A stretch of 64,000 nt of DNA from positions 62,001 to 126,000 of the forward strand of contig CAWFHN010000023.1 in the NCBI GenBank assembly GCA_963815665.1. The letters are read 5' to 3'. The position numbers were made by a program, and so were the translations under genes. The notes below the pieces were generated by a model, which was not told the DNA's origin, did not search any database, and saw only the letters and a list, made by a program, of their open reading frames with translations. Of this stretch, positions 1 through 7,069 are shown one piece after another. Numbering within the stretch: position 1 is the first letter of the stretch; every line of letters begins with the position of its first letter. The stretch comes from DASUPK01 sp963815665 (GTDB lineage Bacteria > Actinomycetota > Thermoleophilia > Solirubrobacterales > 70-9).

Positions 1-861
1 GTCCTCTCCCGGGTGTCGAAGCTGCACGGCAAGCCGCTCTCGTTCAACAACGTGCTGGACCTGAACTCGGCGCGGACGCTGCTCGCCGACCTCGAGGGGC
101 CGGGGTGCGTGATCGTCAAGCACAACAACCCCTGCGGGGTCGCCGAGGCGGACGAGATCGGTCCCGCGTACGAGGCGGCTTTCGCCTGCGACCCGATGTC
201 GGCCTTCGGCGGCGTGATCGCCCTGAACCGGCCGGTCAACGAGGCGCTGGCGGAGCGGTTGCACCAGCAGTTCATCGAGGTGCTGATCGCGCCCGGCTAC
301 GGGGACGGGGCGATGCCCGTGCTCCAGCAGAAGGAGGCGATCCGGATCCTCGAGGACACCGAGCGCCGCAATCACCAGATCGAGCCGGACATCAAACGGG
401 TTCGCGGCGGCATCCTCGTCGAGGACCCCGACGGCTCACCGGAGCCGCGCGAGCTGATGGAGGTCGCGACCAAGACCCAGCCGACCGACCAGCAGTGGGA
501 CGACCTGCTCTTCGCCTGGCGGGTGGTGCGCCACGTGCGCTCCAACGCGATCGTGCTCGCTCGGGACCGGGCGACGCTGGGGATCGGCGCGGGACAGATG
601 AGTCGCGTCGACTCGGTCCGCTTGGCGATCGAGAAGGCGAAGGACGCGCGCGGCCCCGACGCCGAGACTCTGCTCGCCGGGTGCGTGCTCGCCTCCGACG
701 CCTTCTTCCCGTTCGCCGATGGCCCACAGGCGGCGATCGACGCCGGCGCCACCGCGGTGATCCAGCCGGGCGGCTCGAAGCGCGACGCCGAGGTGATCGA
801 GGCCTGCGACGCCGCGGGCGTCGCGATGGTCTTCACGAAGCGCCGCCACTTCCGGCACTAG
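1..861 (+). CDS. purH: Bifunctional AICAR transformylase/IMP cyclohydrolase, C-terminal part (partial)
   Basis: Last two steps of de novo IMP synthesis. Only the formyltransferase half is here: the reading frame is open from base 1, so the IMP cyclohydrolase domain and the start lie upstream. The AICARFT hallmark K-H-N-N-P-C-G is at visible residues 40-46 (the Lys-His pair is catalytic in the family), and the protein ends in the typical V-F-T-x-R-R-H-F-R-H tail. The GTG at base 13 is an internal Val codon, not the start. purM, another purine gene, lies about 56 kb away, so this is not a compact pur operon. The 3' end is convergent with an HNH gene. Confidence 0.96.
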   Translation, partial: VLSRVSKLHGKPLSFNNVLDLNSARTLLADLEGPGCVIVKHNNPCGVAEADEIGPAYEAAFACDPMSAFGGVIALNRPVNEALAERLHQQFIEVLIAPGYGDGAMPVLQQKEAIRILEDTERRNHQIEPDIKRVRGGILVEDPDGSPEPRELMEVATKTQPTDQQWDDLLFAWRVVRHVRSNAIVLARDRATLGIGAGQMSRVDSVRLAIEKAKDARGPDAETLLAGCVLASDAFFPFADGPQAAIDAGATAVIQPGGSKRDAEVIEACDAAGVAMVFTKRRHFRH

Positions 862-877
862 TCAAGCTACGCAGCCT

Positions 878-1378
878 TCACCACCCTCCCCGAACAGCGC
901 CATAGGTCGCGTAGGTGGCCCGGAGGGGTGGACACTCGATGACTCCGGCCTCTATCTCACCATGGCAGTTGGCGCAGGTGAGAATGCACTTCTTGGCCTC
1001 CCTGCGAAAGGTCGCAATTGACTTCCCCATTGCCACTGTCATCGGGAACGACTTCGTCTTCGGATCCACGTGATGGAAGTGGAGATTGATGATGCAAGCG
1101 TCGTATCCACAGACACAGCAGCTACCGCCAGCTTCCTCCACGAGCATGCGTTTGATCTTTTGGAGGCGGCGCGTGACAGCTTCGCCCACGCAACGTTTGC
1201 AGCGCCATTTTCGGCCGCGGCTCGGACCGGCGCTGTAGTAGGCGAACTCAGTGAGCCCATGCCGTCGACACTGCCGATTCTCGACGGCACACCTGCGCCT
1301 GGGATCCGGAGGGCGTCCCACTTGGCCCACATGGGGGATTGGAGCCTGTAGTGATGGATTGATCTCGTCGCGCTTCAT
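878..1378 (-). CDS. HNH endonuclease family protein
   Basis: Predicted HNH nuclease of 166 residues. The nuclease core is C87-x2-C90 ... H-F-H-H-V-D-P (100-106) ... C135-A-N-C138-H139, a Cys-clamped HNH fold. An N-terminal segment carries a second zinc-ribbon-like group (C30, C37, C60, C63). The start was placed at ATG 1378; in-frame ATGs at 1399 and 1420 are possible, but a LexA-like palindrome sits just upstream of 1378. The gene follows tRNA-Lys on the same strand and is visibly less GC-rich than its neighbours, which suggests acquisition at a tRNA. Substrate and biological role are unknown. Confidence 0.8.
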   Translation of the reverse strand: MKRDEINPSLQAPIPHVGQVGRPPDPRRRCAVENRQCRRHGLTEFAYYSAGPSRGRKWRCKRCVGEAVTRRLQKIKRMLVEEAGGSCCVCGYDACIINLHFHHVDPKTKSFPMTVAMGKSIATFRREAKKCILTCANCHGEIEAGVIECPPLRATYATYGAVRGGW

Positions 1379-1379
1379 G

Positions 1380-1393
1380 GGAACATATGTTCG
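1380..1393. promoter_or_regulatory. LexA/SOS-box-like palindrome upstream of the HNH gene
   Basis: GGAACATATGTTCG matches the Gram-positive/actinobacterial SOS consensus CGAAC-N4-GTTCG with one outer-base mismatch. It ends 2 bases upstream of the ATG at 1378 on the minus strand, and no Shine-Dalgarno fits between box and ATG, so the mRNA could be leaderless or start at 1399. A better copy of the motif occurs at 3593-3606. Confidence 0.5.
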
Positions 1394-1433
1394 CGGCATG
1401 ATGCGACGGAATACCTGCAAATCGCAAAGAAAG

Positions 1434-1506
1434 TGCCCCCGGCGGGAGTCGAACCCGCGTCGCCCGGGTTAAAGGCCCGGCGCTCTGACCGCTGAGCTAC
1501 GGAGGC
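1434..1506 (-). tRNA. tRNA-Lys(TTT), with unusual C33
   Basis: The 73-nt cloverleaf folds fully: acceptor gcctccg/cgggggc with one T:G pair, D stem gctc/gagc, anticodon stem ccggg/cccgg and T stem gcggg/cccgc. The anticodon loop reads cctttaa, giving anticodon TTT (bases 1471-1473) but C instead of the near-universal T at position 33 (base 1474). CCA is not encoded. A TACGAT -10-like hexamer lies at 1513-1518, placing transcription start close to the mature 5' end. Confidence 0.9.
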
Positions 1507-1553
1507 GAACTGATCGTAGCCAGAGCAGGTCTCGCAATAGAGTCCCCACTGCG

Positions 1554-2009
1554 ATGAGGATCTCGGCCAAGGTCGACTACGCGGTCAGGGCGTCTCTGGA
1601 GCTGGCGGCGGCGGGAGGCGATCCGATCAAGGGGGAGGCGATCGCGGGTGCCCAGGACATCCCGCTGAAGTTCCTCGAGAACATCCTCGGCGAGCTCAAG
1701 CACACCGGCATCGTCTCCAGCCGCCGTGGGGCCCAGGGCGGCTACTGGCTCGCCAAGCCGGCCGATGACGTCAGCCTCGCCGACATCGTCCGCGCGGTCG
1801 AGGGCCCGCTCGCGACCGTTCGCGGCCAGGGCCCCGAGGCTCTCAATTACAAGGGCGAGGCAGTCCCACTGCAGAAGGTCTGGATCGCCCTCCGGACCAA
1901 CCTGCGCGCCGTGATGGAGGACACCACCCTCGCCGACGTGGTCGGCGGCGAGCTGCCGGCGGCGGTCCGTGAGCTGAGCGAGCCGGCGGAAGCCTGGAGT
2001 CAGCGCTAG
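1554..2009 (+). CDS. Rrf2-family transcriptional regulator without cysteines
   Basis: A 151-residue winged-helix regulator. The N-terminus M-R-I-S-A-K-V-D-Y-A-V-R-A and the wing motif S-S-R-R-G-A-Q-G-G-Y-W-L-A (about residues 56-68) are classic Rrf2. Members such as IscR and NsrR bind Fe-S clusters through three C-terminal cysteines; this protein has none, so it probably does not sense iron-sulfur or NO that way and may resemble cluster-free members such as CymR. It stands alone with tRNA-Lys divergent upstream; its target is unknown. The stop overlaps the end of a small gene on the other strand. Confidence 0.85.
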   Translation: MRISAKVDYAVRASLELAAAGGDPIKGEAIAGAQDIPLKFLENILGELKHTGIVSSRRGAQGGYWLAKPADDVSLADIVRAVEGPLATVRGQGPEALNYKGEAVPLQKVWIALRTNLRAVMEDTTLADVVGGELPAAVRELSEPAEAWSQR

Positions 2010-2113
2010 CCGTCCCGCATGAAACGGGCGGCGCCTGTCTGCTTCTTGCGAGTGCCGGCCTGGTCCTTCTTCACGTTGCGCTTGGCGGCACGCCTCTGTG
2101 TCTGGGTCGCCAT
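2006..2113 (-). CDS. 35-residue very basic small protein
   Basis: Short ORF beginning M-A-T-Q-T-Q-R-R-A-A-K-R-N-V-K and ending A-A-R-F-M-R-D-G. About a third of residues are Lys or Arg and it has no hydrophobic segment, so nucleic-acid or ribosome binding is possible. Its ATG overlaps the TGA of the upstream gene as TGATG, which implies translational coupling with the Rho_N-like protein; codon choice is typical of real genes here. I do not recognise a named family. Confidence 0.6.
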   Translation of the reverse strand: MATQTQRRAAKRNVKKDQAGTRKKQTGAARFMRDG

Positions 2114-2451
2114 CAGCTCTTCCCTCCGATCGCGGCCGCGAGCTGCCGCTTGCTCATCTTCGAACGGCCCTTGATCCCGCGATCCTTGGCCTCCTCGTAG
2201 AGCTGGTCGTAGGTGCGCCCGCCGGGGCCCCGGCCCGAACGCAGGCCGCCTCGCCGGTGTGAGGAGATGTCCTTGCGGGAACTCCTCGAGCTCTCCCGCG
2301 TCTTACCGGCTTGCGCGCGCTCCTTGTTGACGGTGCGGGCAGCGATCTCCTCTGCACGCTTCGTCGAGCGACCCTCTCGTCGCTCGCTCTTCTTCACGTG
2401 CTCGTACATCCGCTCCCATTTACTCCCTTTCGGTACGCCTCTGGGTGGCAT
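2113..2451 (-). CDS. Small basic protein with C-terminal Rho_N-like helical domain
   Basis: A 112-residue hydrophilic protein. The start at ATG 2451 was chosen because an AGGAGG precedes it closely. The N-terminal part (W-E-R-M-Y-E-H-V-K-K-S-E around 12-23, then a Lys/Arg-rich helical stretch with A-E-E-I-A-A-R-T-V-N-K) resembles an actinobacterial family of unknown function often annotated loosely as plasmid stabilisation protein. The last 30 residues (T-Y-D-Q-L-Y-E-E-A-K-D-R-G-I-K-G, then M-S-K-R-Q-L-A-A-A-I) match the Rho termination factor N-terminal/SAP-like helical fold that binds nucleic acid. It overlaps the downstream 35-residue gene. Function unknown. Confidence 0.65.
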   Translation of the reverse strand: MPPRGVPKGSKWERMYEHVKKSERREGRSTKRAEEIAARTVNKERAQAGKTRESSRSSRKDISSHRRGGLRSGRGPGGRTYDQLYEEAKDRGIKGRSKMSKRQLAAAIGGKS

Positions 2452-2529
2452 CACCTGCCTCCTCTCTGTCGTTCTCAGAAGCGGGTTACCCGGCCTGCAT
2501 CGGGCCAATCGTTTGGGGCGGTCCGAGGC

Positions 2530-3557
2530 CTAGAAGAGCTTGGTCTGGGCCGGCGCTGCAGCCGCCGTCGCTTCCTCGGCTCGAGCCTTGCGGCGCGCCT
2601 CGAGCCGCGCGCGCCGGCTGTAGCGCGGGTCGTACGAGAGATTGGGCGCCCGCACCAGGGACCCGATCCGCTTGCGCTCTGCGTTCGGGGCGTAGGCACG
2701 GTCCTGGTAGAGCTCCTCGTATCTCGGCACGAGATCCGGCCGCGCGGCGGAGAGCCAGGACATGAAGACCTCCTTCACTCCCGGGCGCAGGTGCAGGGCG
2801 ATGCCGTTGGCAAAGGTCGCGCCCGCCTCCTCGGCTATCGAGACGATCTCCTCCACCAGCTCGGGCGAGTCGTTGATGCCCGGCATCAGCGGAGCGATCA
2901 GGACGCCGGACGGGATCCCGGCCTCGTTGAACTTGGCGACCGCCTCGAGCCGCTTGCGAGGATGCGGCGTGTGCGGCTCGGTCTGGCGCCAGATCTTCTC
3001 GTCGAGGGTGGGCACCGAGAAGTTGACGCTGACGTCCGCGACCTCGGCGAGCTCGAGGTAGAGATCGAGGTCGCGAAGCGGAAGTGGCGACTTGCTCAGC
3101 ACCGACAGCGGCGTTTCGAAGTCACGCAGCGCCTCGATGATCGGCGGCATCAACCGGTAGCGGCCTTCGGCCCACTGATAGGGATCGGTGTTCGTCCCGA
3201 TTGCGACCAGCTCCCGCTTCCAGCTCGGTCGTGCGAGCTCAGCTCGAAGCAGTTCAGGAGTGTTGACCTTGACGACGATCTCACGCTCGAAGTCCCGCCC
3301 GGCGTCTAGGTCCAGGTAAGTGTGCGTCTGGCGGGCAAAACAAAAGGGCACGCATGACTGCACCCCCTAAATGTGTTGACACTCCAGTCGAACAGCAGGA
3401 AATCGCCGGGAACCTTGTTGAGCGCCGACTTCGCGCGGACCTCGTGGAAGTTGATGCCGAGGGCCTCCGGCGCATCGAAGGTCCTAACCCGCTCGACATC
3501 CAGGCCGGGAAGGCTCCTTCCCTTCTCCTTCTCGACCCTCTGTGAATCCCAGCGCAT
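2530..3557 (-). CDS. Rv2578c-family radical SAM protein, reading frame split by a -1 shift
   Basis: Two overlapping reading frames make one protein of about 342 residues: residues 1-72 from ATG 3557 (preceded by GGAGAGG), the rest from the -1 frame to 2530. The N-terminus (M-R-W-D, then S-A-L-N-K-V-P) and the interior G-T-N-T-D-P-Y-Q-x-A-E-G-R-Y match mycobacterial Rv2578c as I remember it, and the length fits. The radical SAM [4Fe-4S] motif C66-x3-C70-x2-C73 is itself split: C66 and C70 are in frame 0 and C73 exists only after the shift. Without the shift, frame 0 stops at 3306. Programmed frameshifting, a real mutation or a base lost in assembly are all possible. A LexA box lies upstream; the substrate is unknown. 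Confidence 0.85.
3342..3348 (-). other. Slippery heptamer C CCT TTT (candidate -1 frameshift site)
   Basis: On the minus strand the frame-0 codons TGC CCT TTT GTT contain C_CCT_TTT, which fits X_XXY_YYZ. A one-base slip re-pairs Pro and Phe tRNAs and continues TGT TTT GCC (Cys-Phe-Ala), restoring the radical SAM motif. Upstream, AGGGGG lies 14 bases before the heptamer and could act as an internal Shine-Dalgarno. Six bases downstream, cccgcc can pair with a later ggcggg. The surrounding codons (aca ttt agg ggg, agt cat, cct ttt) are atypical for this genome. Confidence 0.45.
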
Positions 3558-3586
3558 CGCCTCTCCAGTGTTGCAACTTTCGAGCT

Positions 3587-3606
3587 TCTATACGAACGTA
3601 TGTTCG
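3587..3606. promoter_or_regulatory. LexA (SOS) box with adjoining -10 element
   Basis: CGAACGTATGTTCG at 3593-3606 is a perfect match to CGAAC-N4-GTTCG. It lies between divergent genes, 35 bases from the radical SAM ATG (3557) and 52 bases from the udgX GTG (3659). On the minus strand a TATAGA -10-like hexamer (3587-3592) abuts the box, so LexA binding would block that promoter. Both flanking genes fit a DNA-damage role. Confidence 0.8.
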
Positions 3607-3658
3607 CATACACCTCGGCCGCGGAATGCCTGGATGAAACGCCGGGTAGGAGCGTTTC

Positions 3659-4306
3659 GTGAGCCAGTTGCCCCTCACCGGCGAAGAGACCAGCCGCGCC
3701 GAGGCGCTGATCCCCGAGCGGCCCACGCTCCCCTCGCTGCGTGACGCGGCCGCCGGCTGCCAGGCTTGCCCACTCCACGAGACCGGCACGCAGACGGTGT
3801 TCGGCGAGGGCCTGAAGCGCGCCCGGCTGATGCTGATCGGCGAGCAGCCCGGCGACCGCGAGGACATCGAGGGTCATCCGTTCGTCGGACCGGCCGGCAG
3901 GATCCTCGACGAGGCGCTGGAGCAGGCGGAGATCGAGCGCGGGGACGCCTACGTCACCAACGTCGTCAAGCACTTCAAGTGGACCCCGAAGGGCAAGCGG
4001 CGCATCCACCAGGCGCCCAGGGCCGAGGAGATCAGGGCGTGCGCACCGTGGCTCGAAGCGGAGCTCGAGGTGGTGGATCCGGAGGTGATGGTCTGTCTGG
4101 GAGCCACGGCGGTCAGGGCCGTGATCGGCTCCAAGGCAAAGGTGATGAAGAACCACGGCGAGTTTCTCGAGGCGAAGCTCGGGCGCACCGCAATGCCGAC
4201 GCTTCATCCTTCCGCCATCCTTCGGGCCGATCCAGAGGACCGCGATGACGCGATGGCGCTCCTCGTCGGAGATCTCCGGCGAGCGCGCGACCGTCTCGCC
4301 GCCTGA
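3659..4306 (+). CDS. udgX: UdgX-type uracil-DNA glycosylase
   Basis: A 215-residue family-4-like uracil-DNA glycosylase. Cys34, Cys37, Cys128 and Cys146 are positioned to bind the [4Fe-4S] cluster. Motif A is G-E-Q-P-G-D with the G-H-P-F-V-G-P-A-G loop (61-80), and T-L-H-P-S forms the distal motif. The diagnostic feature is K113-R-R-I-H117 in the R-loop: in characterised UdgX this His forms a covalent bond with the abasic sugar after uracil removal, producing a suicide DNA-protein complex. The GTG start has GGAG 8 bases upstream. The LexA box makes SOS induction likely. Confidence 0.93.
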   Translation: MSQLPLTGEETSRAEALIPERPTLPSLRDAAAGCQACPLHETGTQTVFGEGLKRARLMLIGEQPGDREDIEGHPFVGPAGRILDEALEQAEIERGDAYVTNVVKHFKWTPKGKRRIHQAPRAEEIRACAPWLEAELEVVDPEVMVCLGATAVRAVIGSKAKVMKNHGEFLEAKLGRTAMPTLHPSAILRADPEDRDDAMALLVGDLRRARDRLAA

Positions 4307-4316
4307 CCTACCCACC

Positions 4317-4910
4317 ATGGCCGAGGCCAATTCGAAACTCCATCCCGCCGAGCACCGTGCCTACAGGGAGCTGTACGCGTCGGCCCGCCAGCTGATCCGC
4401 CGCTGGCGGCGGCTGGCGCCCGCTCTGGAGGGAACGGCGGCGGGCGAGAGCCTTGCGCGGGGGGTGGATGAGACCGAGCGTCTGCTCGAGGCCCTCGCGC
4501 CGCGCACCGCGGCGTACGGGCTGCAAGGAGGGCCGATGGCCCAGGGCGTGGGGGCTCGAATCGCCGATGTGCGGTCCGCGGCCGCCGACCGTGGCGGCGA
4601 CACCGGGATGGTGGTCCGGTTCTCGGTTCTCGACATCGAGCACATCACCACGCTGCTCCGCCAGCTCGCGGAGCTGGCCCGGTCGCGTCAGGACCGCGAT
4701 CTGGCCGGCTTCTGCGAGGACTGGGCCGGACGGCTCGAGGCCCAGCTCGGGGCGGTTCGCGAGGCCGCCGTCGAGCTCGGCACCGATCCCGAGCGCGCGG
4801 CGGCACCGCTGGACGACTCGCTGCTCAACCGCGCCGCCCACGGCGTCGGCTGGGTGTTCGGCTCGGTCGGCGAGGGGATCGACCGCGTCGTGGGGCGCCG
4901 GCGCAACTAA
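4317..4910 (+). CDS. Conserved hypothetical helical protein
   Basis: A soluble, mostly helical protein of about 197 residues starting M-A-E-A-N-S-K-L-H-P-A-E-H-R. It is rich in Ala, Arg, Leu and Glu, with no cysteine cluster or predicted membrane segment apart from a mildly hydrophobic end (G-V-G-W-V-F-G-S-V). ATG 4317 lies just after the udgX stop (4306), so co-transcription with udgX is likely; the frame is open further upstream but overlaps udgX. The 3' end overlaps the thiSG stop by a few bases on the other strand. I recognise no family. Confidence 0.6.
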   Translation: MAEANSKLHPAEHRAYRELYASARQLIRRWRRLAPALEGTAAGESLARGVDETERLLEALAPRTAAYGLQGGPMAQGVGARIADVRSAAADRGGDTGMVVRFSVLDIEHITTLLRQLAELARSRQDRDLAGFCEDWAGRLEAQLGAVREAAVELGTDPERAAAPLDDSLLNRAAHGVGWVFGSVGEGIDRVVGRRRN

Positions 4911-5881
4911 CCCAGGTCCGGCTGGCCCTCGAGCGGCGTCGAGGCCTCGGCGTGCAATCGCCGGGGAATGCGGCCGGCCTTCCTTGCGCCCCAGCCCGCC
5001 TCCACCGCTGAGCGCATCGCGGCCGCCATGCCGGCCGGGTCCTCGGCCTTGGACACCGAGCTCGCCAGCAGCACGCCGTCGCAGCCGAGCTCCATCGCGA
5101 CGGCGGCATCCGATGCCGTCCCGATCCCGGCATCGAGGATCACCGGCACGCTCGCGCGCTCGGCGATGATGCGCACGTTGTAGGGGTTGCGGATGCCCAT
5201 CCCCGAGCCGATCGGCGAGCCGAGCGGCATCACCGCGGCGCAGCCCGCTTCCTCGAGCCTGCGGGCGAGGATCGGATCGTCGTTGGTGTAGGGCAGCACG
5301 GTGAAGCCGTCGTCGACGAGAGTCTCGGCGGCGTCGATCAGCTCGACCGCGTCGGGCATCAGCGTCCGGTCGTCCCCGATCACCTCGAGCTTCACCCAGT
5401 CGGTCTCGAACGCCTCCCGCGCGAGCTTCGCCGTCCGGACGGCATCGCGCGCGGTGTAGCAGCCCGCCGTGTTGGGGAGGGCGAACAGCCCGAGCCGGCG
5501 GATCACGTCGAGCACGGACCCCGGCGCCGACGGGTCGACGCGCCGGAGCGCCACGGTGACGATCTCCGTCCCGGAGGCGATCAGAGCCTCCTCCATCTGC
5601 TCGAGCGAGCGAAACCCCCCGGTGCCGACGATCAGGCGCGAGCCCCAGCGCCGGCCATCCAGCTCCCAGCCGTCCTCGGCGCCGCCCTGGATCGCCGCGA
5701 GCACCTCGACTCTCTGTCCTTCGATCAGCGGGGTCGTCTCCCATTCGCTCCGGGGGACCACGTCGCCCTCGAGGGCGACCGCGACGCCGCGCTCGGTCGG
5801 TGCGCCGGAGGCCTCGACGGCCGTGGCGACCGTGGCGCCATCGCCGAGGGAAACGGCATCGCCGTTGATCTCGACGTTCAT
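4907..5881 (-). CDS. thiSG: ThiS-ThiG fusion: sulfur carrier/thiazole synthase
   Basis: Builds the thiazole phosphate of thiamine from deoxyxylulose phosphate, dehydroglycine and ThiS-thiocarboxylate. Residues 1-67 are a complete ThiS ubiquitin-like domain ending in I-Q-G66-G67; after a short linker, ThiG runs from about 79 to the end (G-T-G-G at 86-89, Schiff-base Lys164 in W-V-K-L-E-V-I-G-D, phosphate-binding G-S-P-I-G-S-G). ThiS normally needs a free C-terminal Gly-Gly, yet here it continues into ThiG. Bifunctional annotations of this kind exist for other bacteria. GGAGG precedes ATG 5881, which overlaps the thiO stop (ATGA). Confidence 0.93.
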   Translation of the reverse strand: MNVEINGDAVSLGDGATVATAVEASGAPTERGVAVALEGDVVPRSEWETTPLIEGQRVEVLAAIQGGAEDGWELDGRRWGSRLIVGTGGFRSLEQMEEALIASGTEIVTVALRRVDPSAPGSVLDVIRRLGLFALPNTAGCYTARDAVRTAKLAREAFETDWVKLEVIGDDRTLMPDAVELIDAAETLVDDGFTVLPYTNDDPILARRLEEAGCAAVMPLGSPIGSGMGIRNPYNVRIIAERASVPVILDAGIGTASDAAVAMELGCDGVLLASSVSKAEDPAGMAAAMRSAVEAGWGARKAGRIPRRLHAEASTPLEGQPDLG

Positions 5882-7044
5882 GCGACCTCCACCGGGGCTT
5901 CCGTGCGGCGGTCCACAAACCGGTCGGGCGAGAACGGCGTCAGGTCGATCGGCGGCTGCTCGCCGGCGAGCAGGTCCGCGACGCAGACCGCGGTCAGCGG
6001 CGCCTGCAGCACTCCGTTGCGGAAATGCCCGGTCGCGACCAGCAACCCCTCGAGCCGGCTCGACCCGATCAGCGGGGCATTGTCCGGAGTGCCCGGACGC
6101 AGGCCCGCGGTCGTCTCGGCGAGCTCGAGCTCCGCGATCTCCGGGATCAGCCGGTAGGACTCGCGCAGCAGCTCATGGACGCCCCCCGCGGTGACCGTGG
6201 TGTCGAAGCCCTTCTCCTCGACCGTCGCCCCGACGATCAGGCGGCCGTCCGCCCGGGGGACCATGTAGACGCGGTCGCCGGCCACGATCCGCTCGCAGAC
6301 CGGCTGATCGCCCGGACCCCGCAGGGTGACGATCTCCCCCTTGACCGGGCGCACCGGAGGCCTCGCCTCGGGCGGGAGCCAGTCGATCTGGCCTGACCAG
6401 CACCCCGCCGTCAGCACCAGGGCGGCGGCGGAGAAGGCCTCCCCGCCGGCCGTCTCCAGGCGCCAGGAGCCGCCGCTCCGCCGGGCGGATGTCACCCGAG
6501 CGCCGGCGCGCACCGGAACGCCGTCCCGCTCGAGCGCGGCGAGCAGCGCGGCCGCCACCCGCCTGGGATCGACGCTCGCCTCGCCGGGAACGTGCGCGCC
6601 GCCGCCGACGCCGGTGGCGAGCCCGGGCTCGAGCTTCCGGCACTCCCCGCCCGTCAGCCAATCGGAATCGAGTCCGAGCCGCCGTTGGAGGTCGTAGCTG
6701 CGGCGCAGGCTCTCGGCCTCGTCGCGGTCCAGCGCCACGTGCAGCGCACCGCGCCGCGCGAACCCGACGTCGACCCCGGAGGCCGTCTCCAGCTCCCCGG
6801 CGAAGTCCGGCCAGCGGTCGAGCGATTCCAGGTTGAGCCCGAGAAGGGACTCCTCACCCCAGGACGCCTCGCCCGCGGGAGCCAGCATGCCCGCGGCCAC
6901 TCCGGTGGCGCCCGACGCCGGGCGCTCGGCCTCCAGCACGCAGACGCGGGCGCCTCGTGCGGCTGCCCGCCAGGCTGAGGCCAGCCCGATCACGCCCGCT
7001 CCGACGAAGATCGCGTCGTATTCGTTGTTCGTCTCGTTAGTCAC
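5878..7044 (-). CDS. thiO: Glycine oxidase ThiO (FAD-dependent)
   Basis: Oxidises glycine to the imine used for the thiazole ring. The N-terminal Rossmann motif is V-G-A-G-V-I-G-L, followed by the E-A-E-R-P-A-S-G-A-T-G-V-A-A-G-M-L-A-P DAO-family signature; the C-terminal G-L-R-P-G-T-P-D-N-A-P-L-I-G loop is typical of ThiO. The GTG at 7044 is taken as start because the only upstream in-frame ATG (7089) lies inside the TPP riboswitch core; no close Shine-Dalgarno is visible and a perfect hairpin (7044-7058) abuts the GTG. It is transcribed as a unit with thiSG under the riboswitch. Confidence 0.9.
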   Translation of the reverse strand: MTNETNNEYDAIFVGAGVIGLASAWRAAARGARVCVLEAERPASGATGVAAGMLAPAGEASWGEESLLGLNLESLDRWPDFAGELETASGVDVGFARRGALHVALDRDEAESLRRSYDLQRRLGLDSDWLTGGECRKLEPGLATGVGGGAHVPGEASVDPRRVAAALLAALERDGVPVRAGARVTSARRSGGSWRLETAGGEAFSAAALVLTAGCWSGQIDWLPPEARPPVRPVKGEIVTLRGPGDQPVCERIVAGDRVYMVPRADGRLIVGATVEEKGFDTTVTAGGVHELLRESYRLIPEIAELELAETTAGLRPGTPDNAPLIGSSRLEGLLVATGHFRNGVLQAPLTAVCVADLLAGEQPPIDLTPFSPDRFVDRRTEAPVEVA

Positions 7045-7069
7045 CGCATTCGATGCGGCCGAGGCGCTC

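Noticed and set aside
13..15. GTG 13 as purH start
   Set aside because: The frame is open to base 1 and the protein lacks its N-terminal domain, so this is an internal codon.
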